Source of the DNA: Clitopilus passeckerianus
Taxonomy: Eukaryota > Basidiomycota > Agaricomycetes > Agaricales > Entolomataceae
Direction of reading: 5' to 3'
DNA length: 64,000 nucleotides
Assembly: GCA_944990035.1 (NCBI GenBank)
Contig: CALYLX010000120.1
Coordinates: 1-64,000 of the forward strand
Each line of letters starts with the position of its first letter. Position 1 is the stretch's first letter. The notes under the pieces are model-generated. The model had not been told where the DNA came from, made no database searches, and saw only the letters and a list, made by a program, of their open reading frames with translations. Shown piece after piece: positions 21,342-33,557 of the stretch. The position numbers and the translations under genes were made by a program.

Positions 21342-22335
21342 CTATGACCTCGGCTCACGAATGATGCTGTCGGTCTTTTGGTTCTGACGGAATCCTGCCC
21401 ATGCCTCCTCTGTCGCGACAGATATCCTCTCCTTGATACTGGAGAAGTTGTCCAGCGCTGGACGGACGTCAAGATTGAACGCAGGCGAGCCGTCTGCCTC
21501 GTTTGGTGCGGAATAGTAGTCGATGACGTAGCGGACTTCCTCGCCTGTCTGTGGGCGACGGACGACCCAGTCATGGCGGTCGAAGGGTGGTTCAGTGCTA
21601 ACAAGCTGAGTTCAGTATTGGGTGTGCAAAATATAGTCGAAGGAGGCGTACTTGAATCTGGACGGTAATAGCCATCCTGCAAACATCCAGAATCGTGCTT
21701 TAGGAGACATCTCTCCAGGTCTACCCTTGAACTTGGTGAGTTGTACATCGTCTGGCCTTCAGAAAATAAATCATCAGTCAGCATTCCCTGAACCCAAACT
21801 GTATTGTTAGCGCAGACTTACTGATATGTTCTCTTCTCCCACTTTAGCACCTCCAACCAAGCAGCCTCGTTCAGGAAATTGTGAATTTCAACCATCGTCT
21901 CCACATGCTCCTCAGGTGTCTCCCAGCCCTTCCTGACCAACGCATTGTAAAACTGCTGAGGCGAAGGATAATCCCACTTCGAGCTCCCATCCCTGGGGAT
22001 TGAAGACACCACCCGATCCGTTGGTAGGTCCATCTGTTGCCCAGGCGCCCTCTCCTGTGCGAGGCTGGGCATTTGGTTAGTGGGTTAACTGCTCCATGGT
22101 CAATTGGACATTGAGCAGGTTTCGCAGCAGCCGCAGAAGCAGAAGTATGATCAATTGGACATTTCGCGGGCCCAGGTGTTGATGAGCTGGAAGCTGCTGC
22201 ATTGTGGTCGATAGGACATTTTGCTGGCGCAGACGAGCTGGCTGCAGGAGAGCTATGTGTACTGGGCAAGCTCCAGACGAGCTTGCTGTTGCGTTTATTG
22301 GCGCAGAGGTAGGGGCAGACGCAGTTTGGCCCATC
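21342..22335 (-). CDS. CYC3: Cytochrome c heme lyase (holocytochrome c synthase)
   Basis: The enzyme attaches heme covalently to the CXXCH cysteines of apocytochrome c in the mitochondrial intermembrane space. The start [14 protein letters not shown] leads to ACPV and then three heme-binding CP motifs: KCPIDHN, KCPIDHT and QCPIDHG. The catalytic domain follows: [65 protein letters not shown], then after an intron [41 protein letters not shown] and [11 protein letters not shown], ending REPRS. These are the family's conserved blocks. Frame breaks occur after ACPV (near 22260) and at the AA run 22077-22078, where an extra A restores NPLNQM. Two introns are visible. CYC3 is preferred over a cytochrome c1-specific form, which is not separable by eye in most fungi. 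Confidence 0.92.
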
Positions 22336-23467
22336 GTGCTCGTAGAAAAGTTTGAAGTGTAATGATTTGGTGTTGTTGATATTAAATGCCTTTGGTGACA
22401 TCCCGGTCCGTGATCGTCAGTCGTCCCGTTCCGTTCCTCGGCTGACCAACTGCTTCCGCCGATTTTGACATTGCCTGCTTGTTCCTCTCTCAGAAGGTTA
22501 TCGGATAGCAAAAAGACAGAGGCCGGTTGCTCAATGTTTTGTTAGATCTAACTCTTAGAAGACAGTATCACGTAGATGAGGTAAACAATCAATTTACTTA
22601 ATCATACTCGACTTTCATTGCTATGACCACTTGAAGAGAATTTCAGAGGAAGTATGGGTTGGATGTACATCAGTGTGCAGGCCAGCTGGCGTCGAAGCAT
22701 AAAATAGTATGCTTCAAGGTGGCAAAGCATATACATTTCCTTACTGCACACCGGGTCTAGACATATAAATTCGTTCTTCTGTTCCTAGGGATCTAGGCCA
22801 GGCATTAGGCAAATCCTTAATGTAATACCCTCCGTTTCACATCTCTGCCCTGGACACCCCTGGGGCGCTCAGAGCTGCGCATTTACTACCCAATATGCTT
22901 CAGCAAGCGATCGATGGTAGCGGCTTTCTTTGCAAGTAAAGCTTGCCGGGTTGTCTGGTCTTATGACCATGTTGGGCGGGCTGAAGCTTTCGCCCGAAAG
23001 CCTGACACTGACCTTTCCCCGACTTTACAGACCCTGGCAATTCCAACAGTAACATGACCAAAATACCCCTGATATTGATTTCCTCCCTTACTCCGAGAAG
23101 TCGCCTCGAGTCTTCTGGTGACGAGAAGATTTCCTTCTGCCCAACTGTTTGAAAGTTGCAACTCAAAGTACTTACGGCAACACCGGGTACAACTCTGCGA
23201 ATCATTCAGCATAAACCTGGGACGCTATATCCGGGAATAGAACCTCGAAATGCTCTGCGCCAATGCCGGGAAAGCCGTCGACATGACCAACCCAAATCCA
23301 GCTTTTTCGAATGTTTTTGGAGAATATGGAATTCCGGAATGTGGGGGAAAAAGATGATGATGATGGTTTGTGTGGGAGACAAACCTGTCAAGCCCAAATT
23401 TGTCGAGGGAGTACAGCCATCAAATTCAGTCGCCCAGCACATGGTACTCCTCCATCAGGAACGCGGG
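22336..23467. other. Divergent intergenic region between heme lyase and sugar transporter
   Basis: This long upstream region is shared by two divergent genes. No protein domain is found. Open frames on the minus strand near 22900-23210 lack any recognisable motif. It probably carries the regulation of the hexose transporter. Confidence 0.35.
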
Positions 23468-23476
23468 TATATATAG
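23468..23476 (+). promoter_or_regulatory. TATA box of the sugar transporter
   Basis: TATATATAG lies 90 bases upstream of the transporter ATG at 23558, just after a GC-rich stretch. Confidence 0.5.
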
Positions 23477-23557
23477 AGGTTGGTCAATTGACTACCAGGG
23501 CTTCCGTCGACCAGGTCCCTTCGTACTTATACATCGACCAGCAAAAGTGCATTCACA

Positions 23558-25437
23558 ATGCCGGGAGGACCTATGGCCCTGCCTGGTGGTGTTGGCGATC
23601 CCAGCCCACCCAAGGTTCGTTTGCAAGGCTCATATTTCCCACCAAACCATCTCTTACCATACTTCTACCCTTTACAGAACAAACTAGCGGGTATCTTCAT
23701 GACGGCATTCAGCGCATTTGGAGGATTCTGTTTGGTTATGATACTGGTGTCATCTCTGGTGTTAAGGAGATGAAGGACTGGTTACGGACCTTTGGTCATC
23801 CCGATCCCTCCAAGCCTTCTGGCTACGCCATTTCGACATCCACTGAGTCCCTGGTCGTCTCTATCCTGTCCGCTGGAACTTTCTTCGGTGCTCTCCTCGG
23901 TGCGCCTATTGCTGGTTAGTATTTCGGCCCTTCATTGATGTGATCCGGCGCTCAATGTAACAGTTCCGTTTAGATTACATGGGTAGAAAGTGGGGTATCG
24001 TCTTCGGATGCTTAATCTTCTCCGCTGGTGTTGCTATGCAAACGGCCGCCATTGATATTCAACTCTTCGTCGTTGGTCGTATCTTCGCTGGTCTCGGCGT
24101 CGGTCTCGTTTCCTGCTTGATTCCGATGTACCAATCCGAATGGTAAGCTTATTTTCCGCACTTTCTCCATTTCACGCTTTGCTCAGCGGAGTCTGGCAAT
24201 CTAGCTCGCCAAAATGGATTCGTGGTGCCATCGTCTCCACATACCAGTGGGCTATCACCATCGGTCTTCTGATTGCCTCAGTCATCAACAACTCAACTCA
24301 GCACCGTGATGATCACTCCTCCTACAGGATACCGACCGCCATCCAGTTCATCTGGGCCGGTATCCTCGCCCTTGGCATGTCCTCACTCCCCGAGTCGCCT
24401 CGTTGGCTGATCAAGCGTAGGCGAGACGACGATGCCGCTGCCGCCCTCTCTCGTCTCACTGGCTATGCCCCCGACGACCCTGAGATTGAGTCCCAGCTAG
24501 ACGAGATTCGCGCCAACCTCGAGGAAGAAATTGCCCTCGGCGAGTCGTCTTATGCCGACTGCTTCAGGTTCACCAAGAACAAGATCGCCCTCCGCACCCT
24601 CACTGGTATCTTCATCCAGGCATGGCAGCAACTCACCGGTATCAATTTCATCTTCTACTACGGCACCACCTTCTTCAAGAACTCTGGTATAAACGACCCC
24701 TTCCTCATTTCCGTCGCCACCAATATTGTCAACGTCTTTATGACTCTTCCTGGCATGTGGGGTGTTGAGCGCTTCGGCCGTCGCCCTCTCCTCCTCATTG
24801 GTGCTGCTGGAATGTGTATTTGCGAGTTCATCATCGCCATCGTCGGTGTTACCATCTCAGTCAACAACATTGCTGGCCAGAAGGTCCTCATCGCCATCGT
24901 TTGCATATACATTGTGAGTTTAGCCTCTTTCTCGATATTAGCAGCAACCTAAATCTTCATCGTTTAGGCCTTCTTTGCCTCCACCTGGGGTCCAATCGGC
25001 TGGGTCATCACTAGTGAAATCTTCCCCCTCCAAGTTCGTGCCAAAGCTATGTCCCTCTCCGTCGCTTCCAACTGGCTCTGGAACTTCGGTATCGGTTACG
25101 CCGTCCCTTACCTCGTTAACAAGGAGGAAGGATCCGCTGGTCTCGAAGTCAAGGTCTTCTTCATCTGGGGAGTACATGCTTCTCCTGCCTCATCTTCACA
25201 TACTTCTGCATTCCTGAGGTATGTCCAGCTAATCCACTTTACATAACGCTGAAATTGATGCATTATCTACAGACTAAGGGACTGTCCTTGGAACAGATAG
25301 ATCACATGTACCAGGAGACTATGCCTCTGAACTCACATGTCTACCGCCGCCGCCTCCGGGCTGGCAACCTAGAAACCGAAAAGGCTCCCTCCGAGCACCT
25401 CAGCACGGACGAGAAGCCACTGGAAGTCTCCTCATAG
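23558..25437 (+). CDS. MFS hexose/sugar transporter (HXT type)
   Basis: This is a 12-helix plasma-membrane transporter of the sugar porter family, probably importing glucose by proton symport or facilitation. The N-terminus MPGGPMALPGGVGDPSPPK is followed by an intron, then NKLAGIFMTAFSAFGGF and the family motif LFGYDTGVISG, DYMGRKWGIVFG, VGRIFAGLGVGL, PESPRWLIKRRR at the central loop, QQLTGINFIFYYG, WGVERFGRRPLLL, GPIGWVITSEIFPLQVRAKA and PETKGLSLEQID. The C-terminus ends EKPLEVSS. Five introns are visible. One base is missing at 23728 (TTC CTG TTT expected) and one in the GGGG run at 25167-25170; both fall in conserved helices. Substrate preference cannot be read from sequence alone. The sensor-type long C-tail of Snf3/Rgt2 is absent. 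Confidence 0.92.
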
Positions 25438-26135
25438 CTCCTCGCCCCCTCTGTTCTGTTGCATGTACCTTCGTTTCCTCACGGTCTCTAATGTTGTCCT
25501 TCGATATAGCAGATACCATAAGTAATGTTTCCATATGTTTTCCGAAGTCCATCATCTAACTCCGTATACCCTCACCCCCGTAAAATACCGTATTAGTAGT
25601 ATGGGCGCACCGACACGATCTCTTGCACAATGTACGTAAATTAATCAACTCTGTACTTTATACAAAGAATTTCCTCGCACTATCCAAATAGACCACGACT
25701 GATGAGTATGAAGCCTTTCAATGCAACGATAACTGCGACTATTACCCCACGCTTGATCCGCTTCCATACCCTCCCGAACTCAAAGTTCAGCTGGGTACTC
25801 CAACTAATATATTCGATGTCCGATGCAAGAAGACAAAAGGAGACACTGCAACCAGTCGAGGTTGGGGACCGGTGACCTGAGCGGCTGCGGGGAAATACCA
25901 CCGAGGAAAATAAGCTATGATCGATAGAACCTTGTTTGGAATTTGACGTTGAGAAAACAGCGATGACGACCAGTATGGGTACGAGCCCGCGTAAAGAATC
26001 ATGAATCGACTCATAATTTCGGTGTCTTTAACCACCCTTACAACCACAGCATGATCACAAGACTATACATCCACTTGCTTCCACTTGATGAGGAACAAAC
26101 TGACCCACCTTCCCCCGAACATTAGGGCCGAAGCC
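25438..26135. other. Intergenic between convergent genes
   Basis: This holds the 3' ends of the sugar transporter and of the minus-strand dihydroxyacetone kinase. I see no gene. Minus-strand open frames at 25680-26047 have no recognisable domain. Confidence 0.4.
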
Positions 26136-28559
26136 TTATTTCGAAACCAGGCTCTCCAGGATCACTTTCACACCCCACGCACCGGGATCAGGGACTTCCT
26201 CCTCCTTCAACCTGTCTCCTTCAACATACGCGCTCCTGCCGGCCTTCGCTTCGAAGTCCTTCGTCTCGTCGGCCGCTGTCGCCGCCGTCTTCACAGCCGT
26301 CCCTAGATCCTCGCCTTTCTTTGCAAACGCGTCAACAAACGCAGCGAGAGGATCTACCAGCGTGCGAGATGGCGGCCTGGCACGCGTGTATGTGTAGAGC
26401 TTGTCGAGTGCAGACTGAACTGCTGTACGCCATACGTTCAGATCGATAGAAGACGTGGAACCTGAGGATGTTGTATCCCGTAATTCTTGCGCCAGGGCAG
26501 AGAAGAATATCCTGTAGCAGATACGCTTGACTCAGCACGGCATGCTCGTGGCGGTCGAAGGGTACCTGGAGATATAGGACGTACGAATACAGGGCACCAC
26601 TCGTGCCACCCATCGCCACTTCTGCCACCTGAGCAATAGTAATGATGGAGTCGACGACATCGTTCCCGCTAATATTGCCATCCGATATCTTCGCCAATAT
26701 ACCTGCCAGTCAATCCATCCCTGTCAACTCTCTCTGGGCCATATCCCCTTTGAGTCAGGACTTGCCTTCCGCACCAGCCTGCATTTCCGAGCTTTGAGAA
26801 CCGTATTATGAGGGTCATGCCTGTAAGTCGCTCACCTTGAGTGTGAGGCCACAATCACCATCACCAGCAATTGTGTCCATCTTCGTTATCTCGGGCTCTG
26901 CAGAGATGACTGCCTCACACGCGCGCTTGATACCTTCGCCAAATACGGCGGTATCCGCAACTGCCAAAGTCTTTGTCGCTCTTGGTATCAGCCTGTCCAC
27001 TTGTCGCCTTAGGTGCCTCCTTAGCCTCGGTAGGAGGTGCAGCGCATGCCGACCACTTCCACCCTGGAGCTTTGCATGGCTCGTCAAGAAGAGAGATTAT
27101 TTCCTCGGTCGATAGAGCCGACGAAGTGCCTGACTGTGGCAAGAGCAAGAGGGTGATAGAGAATCCAGGCATGTTGAGGCTAGTCTGTAGTGTAGTGCAG
27201 AGTTAGCACTATTCGCCATAAATACGCTTGTGCCCACCATGAAGCTTCCAGAAAGCACTCTATGAACCTTTACGCCATTGGTTACGAGTGCTGAATGAAC
27301 CTCTCCCACAATGCCCCCAAGCTCCAGTTCACTCAAGCCGCCAAGGTTGTTCACCATCAAGACAACCTCATCGCTCCCATTCTTTCCTTGGAAAGGCAAG
27401 AAAGATCGTTCGGGATCGGTAGTAGAGGTGAGCAGCTCTAACAATTGGGGAACAAGCTCCTTGAGGGGAGGAACTGGGGATAACCGACGGTGCCCAGCTT
27501 CATTGTGGATCCCCATACCAATTTCGATTTCTGAAGCTTGAAGGTGAGATTCACCAGCCGCAGTTCCAGGAACCTATGAAGACCCTCATTGGACACGGAA
27601 TGGCTCGGCAATTATATGGCTTACATGGCAATGCTCAAGCCCAACACCGATTGTCGCTATGTTAGCGGCGACCCATCGTGCTGCACTAGTAACTTCCTTG
27701 AGGCCGACACCCTGATTGGCCAATGCACCCGCAATCTTGTAGACAAGTACGGTCCCGGCAAGGCCCCTGATTACGAGCCATGAACGTCGGGAGCAAATAC
27801 CTGGTTCTCTGCTCACCTTCGGCCAACAATGCTTCCCTGAGTCTTTCCAACGGCTACGTCGTCACCGACTATCACGAACTCTATCTTGTCTGCCTTGTTC
27901 GCCTGGAGGGCAGCATACTTCTCTTTGGCCAAGCCGAAGTTGAGAACGTCGCCAGTATAATTCCTGCACTGATCAATATATTGTATCTCCCAATAGTAAG
28001 AAAGGACGAACTTGACAATAATAAGAGTCCTTGAGTAGAGTTGTAACCGTTTGTCATAGAAGAAAAGAACAAGGTCACGAACCCTTTATCATTATCAATA
28101 AGCTCGATGCCCCGAAGTACTTGGCTTGCATTTGGGGAAGCGAAGACATTGCCACAGACCGCAGCTTTTTCCAACTTAAAGATGTTTCATAGCTCTAAGG
28201 GTGTTGAGCTCACCGGTGAGCATGCCCTCGCCTTTGAGAATTGAGGTCTGTGCACATGTAACGAGTAGTTGAAGTGCAACTCACCGACGAATCCAGTATG
28301 AGCCGGTTCATGGCCAGATCCACCTCCACACAGGAGTGCCACCTTTGATCGATCATGAGAGGCCAGATATACAGCTGATTCCACTTTCAGAGCTTATTTA
28401 TTGCAGAAAGCAGGAGAGAAGCCATTACTTTTGTTGTCAGCATCAAGGCTCAGCTGAGAGTTAACAGCGCAAAGCCCTTTCAGTGAGTCCACCACCAGAG
28501 TCTGGGGTGAATTGAGGAAATGTTTATCTACCAAGCTAGCAGCTTGTATCAGCAGTCAT
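26136..28559 (-). CDS. DAK1: Dihydroxyacetone kinase (glycerone kinase)
   Basis: This single-chain kinase phosphorylates dihydroxyacetone with ATP and detoxifies it in glycerol or methanol metabolism. N-terminal DhaK blocks are DKHFLNSPQTLVVDSLKGL, LLCGGGSGHEPAHTGFVGE, AAVCGNVFASPN, TLIIVKNYTGDVLNFGLA, GRRGLAGTVLVYKIAGALA, HCHVPGTAAGES (the His that binds substrate), GMGIHNEAGHR and VNNLGGLSELELGG. The DhaL ATP domain has AVFGEGIKRACEAVI, DTIAGDGDCGLTLKAGAEG, AQVAEVAMGGTSGALYS and FFSALAQELRD, ending ILESLVSK. At least nine introns are visible. Frame breaks are seen near 26975 (linker) and 26760. The start is uncertain: the ATG at 28559 is not in frame with SLVDKHF without a correction or an unseen intron. 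Confidence 0.9.
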
Positions 28560-28902
28560 GTTAGTTCACTATTCACTGACTCTGGATAGTCATCGTAGTT
28601 TGAGATTAAGAACCAAACCGTCAGTCGCAACCACTGTGGCTGGTCATCTGCATCCAAGGTTGATCTAGCCGACCATGTGGGGATGCCGTCACTGATTGCC
28701 TTTTTAGTGCACTTTTCCCACACGCTGCAATAGGCGATGATGGCTTACCAATCCATCTCTGCCATCCCTGCAAGCCTTGCGTATGGTTTTTATATTGCGC
28801 TGGCTTTTGTCCTTTCATTCCTTTGGCCAGCCGACCACCTTGTACAATATAAAGGCCTTCAATAGCCCTATTTTAATCCGCAACGACCCCTTATAACGAT
28901 TT
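28560..28902. other. Divergent intergenic region
   Basis: This promoter region lies between dihydroxyacetone kinase (minus) and UBP12 (plus). A tataaag stretch at about 28849 lies some 55 bases before the UBP12 ATG. Nothing else is seen. Confidence 0.4.
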
Positions 28903-31900
28903 ATGAACGTTTCATCAACACCAGAAGGATCTCCTGCACCTACTCCAGACGATTCATCTCAAATAGGCCGCAAACGACAACGTAGCCAATCCATGGAATC
29001 CGATGACTCTAGTTCTTTGCCCAAGCGGGCAGTAGCAACTTCAACCTCTCAAGATTCCAATATACGAAGCCCCAAAGTTGATCAGATGTCCTCTCTTTCT
29101 CTCGCCGATTCGAATCTGGGCATTGATGCCTACATGGCCGAACAAGGGGAAGGGGAATTAGAAAAGGCGTCCATCGTCGAGAAACCTCGCGACAACGATG
29201 TCAAGAATCTCCTTCCCAAGGAGAAATGTGCGCTCGTCGAGAAAGAGGTCAAAAGGCCAATGAAAGTCGGAGAGACCTGGTACTTGGTGGAACGAGGCTG
29301 GCGGAAGAAGTGGAAGAAGGCATGCACTGGGGAAATAGACAAAGATGGACCGGTGTCCGAGCAGGACCTTGGACCCTAGACAATTCTCGTCTTCTCGACT
29401 CTTTTGGTAGCCTCCAGTTTTCACTGGTCGAAGGTGTTGACCTCGAGTATGTCCCTGAAGAAACGTGGCAACACTTCGTAGACTGGTATGTCGAAATGTT
29501 TATTAAGGTTAGGGGGCATGCTCAATTATGGTCTAGGTACGGAGAGCCTATTAACCCTCTCCTCGACGCGTCATCGAGAGAGGCGCCACCAAGCAGACAG
29601 CTGTTGAACTCCGGCCACCCAATTTGAACCTGTTACGTCTTTCAACATCGAAATCGGATAGCACCCACAAGAAGATCACGATCTCTGCAGGAGAGACTGT
29701 AGAGACGCTGAACAGCAAACTGGCGGCTGCAGCCTCTCCCCCGGGCGATCAACCCCAATCTTATCGCGTTTGGAAAATCAATCCACCCGACGATGATGTA
29801 ACCTCGATAGAATATTCCCCCGCTGAGGTGTCCTTCGCGGACGGCAAACTTCTCGATAACTCCGAAAAAACGCTAGAGGAGGAGGGTGTTCAGTCCGAAG
29901 ATTGGTTTGTTGTCGAGTACCAGCAGGATGGAGCCTGGCTGGTGGAGGATACTACAAGTGCTACGCCTTCAACTACTGCTGCAAAACCACCAGCCCCTTT
30001 GTTCAAATCTGCCGATGGGTTCTTCAACAAGTGGTCCAAATCTGCGACCAAGGGCGAAGGCTCGGAATCGAGGTCTGCCAAGAAGATTCCATTTACCACG
30101 AATGTTGAGAAGGCGATCGATCCTGGCACACTTGGACTCGGCAACATGTACGCTGCATTGTAATTTCCCTTTCACCCTCGATCTGATTTTACAACAGGGG
30201 AACACTTGTTTCATGAACTCTGCAATTCAATGTCTTGCCCACAACAAGGAGCTTTCCGATTACTTCCTCAGTGAGTATCGGCTTCAAAACTGCAGCATCA
30301 TCTATTTACATTGACTTTTTCTAGCCGGACTCTTCAAGGAAGAACTCAACCCAGACAACCCACTTGGTATGGGTGGTGCAATTGCAGAGTCTTTCGGCTC
30401 CCTTCTACATCGGATTTGGGCAAAGACAAGCTCATCCTACTCTTACTCTCCTCGAGAGTTCAAGATGCAGCTGCAACGGTTTGCACCTCAGTTCAGTGGT
30501 TATCAACAGCACGACTCCCAAGAACTCGTTGCATTCCTGTTGGATGGCCTCCACGAGGATCTGAACCGGGTCTTGAAGAAGCCATATGTTGAGAAGCCTG
30601 ATTGGGAGGGGGGAAATGACATGGATCTTGTGAACCTGGCGAGGAATAGTTGGGAGGGGTATATGAAGAGAAACGATAGTGTCATAGTGGACCTGTTCCA
30701 GGGACAATATCAGAGCACGCTCGTTTGCCCCGAGTGTAACAAGGTCAGCCTTTCCTCGGGGAGTCGTGGCGTTTATGCTGAACAAAATATACAGGTCTCT
30801 ATCACCTTCGACCCATTCATGTACCTCACTTTGCCACTGCCCATTCAAAAGAAATGGAAACACAAGATCTTCTATATCCCGTGGAATCTTAACAAGAGCC
30901 ATGTCGTCGTAGGCTGGACGTATTCTTACAAAAGCTGTGTACTAACCTTTCCGTCTAGGTTCCCGTTGAGATTAACGGCAACTCCACCTTCAAGGACCTG
31001 CGGAACCTCCTGGGCCGTTGGATGGATGCTCCGCCTGAAAACGTGAGCGCCTCCATTCCCCACCTCAACACTTGCTAATTTTACTCGTCAGCTTTTAACC
31101 CTCGAAATCTTCAGTAACAAGTTCTACAAGAACCTAGACGATAATGTAATGGTTGGTGATATGGCCACCAACGACATAATTGTGTGCTTCGAGCTTCCTG
31201 CAACGCTCAGCAAAGTCGCTCCTATAAAAGACAACCTGACGATCCTATTCTGGTCCCTGTATACCTCACGGATGCAGCTGCACCTTCTACCTCAATGCGA
31301 TATTATACCACTGCCAAGACTGGATTCGGATACCCATTCATCATGGCCATTTACGAAGAAAATGCGAAGGACAAGGAATCCATCTACGAACTCATCGTCA
31401 ATCGCCTGCAACGGTGGACCAGAAATGCCCGCGATCTTTTCACCTGGGAAGAAGGTCCCATAACAGAGGTTGCTGAGGTTAAACTCAACGGCTTCCCTCC
31501 TGTCACGGATACCATAACCGAGATCAAAGAGAATGGCGAGGTCGTCACCATGCAAGCTGCGGAACCTCCTGAAGAGGAGGGCGACATCGTGGACGAGAAG
31601 GCCATGGTTCTCGATGTCGCCGAGCGACCACCTGCAGAGGTTGTCCAGCCGCAGCGCGTTGGCCCCAAGAAAGATCTCTTCAACCTCCGTCTTCAGACCA
31701 ATCAGAAGGAGTTTGGAACGCAGCAGTATTCCCGCTATGACTCCAAGACGTACGAATCTTGGGCAGACCGACTGAGGAAGTTGGTCCCGAAGCACCGATT
31801 GTTAAGGAAGGAGATGCATTCCATTGTGAATTCGACGAGAATTTCAAGGCCTTCTACTTCGGTGACGACCGCAAGTGGGAGCACGCGCTTTGGGACAGTT

Positions 31901-33329
31901 GGGAGACTTTCGAGCATCCCGAGTATGTTGCTGGGAAGAAGGGTGCGGCTGAGAAGGTCAAGAAGGGGTTGACTCTACAGGATTGTTTGGAGGAGTTCAC
32001 GAAAGAGGAGAAACTCGGCGAGGACGACCTGTGGTACTGCCCTCAGTGCAAGAAACACCAAGCCGCCACCAAGAAGTTCCAATTGTGGACCACTCCGGAC
32101 ATTCTCGTCGTTCATCTCAAGAGATTCAGCAATAACCGCTCGTTGAGGGACAAAATTGATGCGTTCATCGACTTCCCAACTGAAGGTCTTGACCTCAGTG
32201 ATTATGTCGGAGAGAGGGCTATTGCGAAGAAACTCGCTGAGCAAGGCGCTTCCTTGGACGAATTGGAACTTGACCATGTCGATGAGCCATTGGTTTATGA
32301 CCTCTTTGCTGTTGACGAGCATATGGGAGGGTTGGGTGGAGGGCACTACCGTGCCTATGCACTGAATCACCTCACCGACAAATGGTATCACTTTGATGAT
32401 TCCCATGTTACTTCGGCCAAACCTGAGGATGCAGTGGTAAGCGCTTTCCGTCATGAACTAGTAGTATTATCTGATCCCTGCTGCAGAACGCGAATGCCTA
32501 TCTACTCTTCTATCGGCGTCGGACATCAGACCCTCTTGGAGGGAAGAGTCACCACAGAATTGAAGAAGCCCGCGCCAAAGCTGATGCCGCCGCCGCCTCC
32601 GCTGCTGCTACTGCTGCTGCTGCCGAAGCTACGCAGGAAGACGATAGCCATGATATGAAAGTTGACACTCAGCTTCCTACACCACCCAACGAGGAAGCGG
32701 ATTCTTCGGGCAAGGATGACTTTGGAGTAAGATCAACACACTAGGGGGCATGGGGGAGGACTACCCATGATAACTCTACCTCCGAATGAATATGGTGAGG
32801 TCCTCCCAGACTATGGCGCCCTAGATCGAGGAGGTTTCGAGCATGAGGGCGAGGGAGAGGAAGTCGATCATAACAGGATGCCATTACATGCTGCTCTCTT
32901 CCCAGGCTATCGATTGCCTTCCTTCGCATCATATGGTTACGAGACTCGAGAGCAGCCAAACGATCGTGGAAAGACGTGAGTGCATTGTTCGCCAATCGGA
33001 TGACTACTACCACTGGCTAATGCGAATGCAGATCACGCGATGACCTCGATGATGAACGGGATTCAACCCAGGCCAGCGAATATCCAGATCCGTCTGTGAA
33101 CGTGTCACCTTCATCCTCAAACGAAGCGGACATAGACCCGGATGATCTGGATGAACTAGGGGATGAGGATTGGGGTGCACACATCCCTGAAGATCGGGTT
33201 TTCCCGAAACCACTCGCGAGATCAAATATAGCGGCCAAAAAGCAGGAGGTCGAGGCGAATGCTAGTGAGACTGCGAAGGAGGAGATCGCACCAGAGAAAA
33301 CAGAGAGTCAGAAAGCGGAGGAATCTTGA
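28903..33329 (+). CDS. UBP12: Ubiquitin carboxyl-terminal hydrolase, UBP12 (USP4/15) type
   Basis: This cysteine protease removes ubiquitin from target proteins. After a Ser/Pro-rich N-terminus with RKRQRS come a DUSP domain ([53 protein letters not shown]), a ubiquitin-like part ([18 protein letters not shown]), then the USP domain: [16 protein letters not shown] with the catalytic Cys near 30207, [27 protein letters not shown], a long insert with [39 protein letters not shown] and [14 protein letters not shown] (catalytic His). A low-complexity Ala/Glu tail and acidic C-terminus end at 33329. Frame breaks lie at the CCC 29374-29376, the G run at 30197-30200, the CC 31197-31198 and near 31777. 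The DUSP plus split USP core fits UBP12. Confidence 0.9.
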
Positions 33330-33557
33330 CGAATTCTTCATGGGCTTGCAATATCGCAATTTAAACCGTATTGTATACATTAAATCCTGCTACGTTTTTC
33401 AAGTATTGCTTTCGTTGCTTTGAACACTTTTATTCTCTATCTTTGAGATTTACGTTCAAGTTACGACCTCGGGTGTTGAATAGTATTGATTGACCATGCG
33501 TGAGAGCGAACTGGAAGCATTTGCGCTCTGCTCTGCACCACCATCTCAGTCCGGCAG

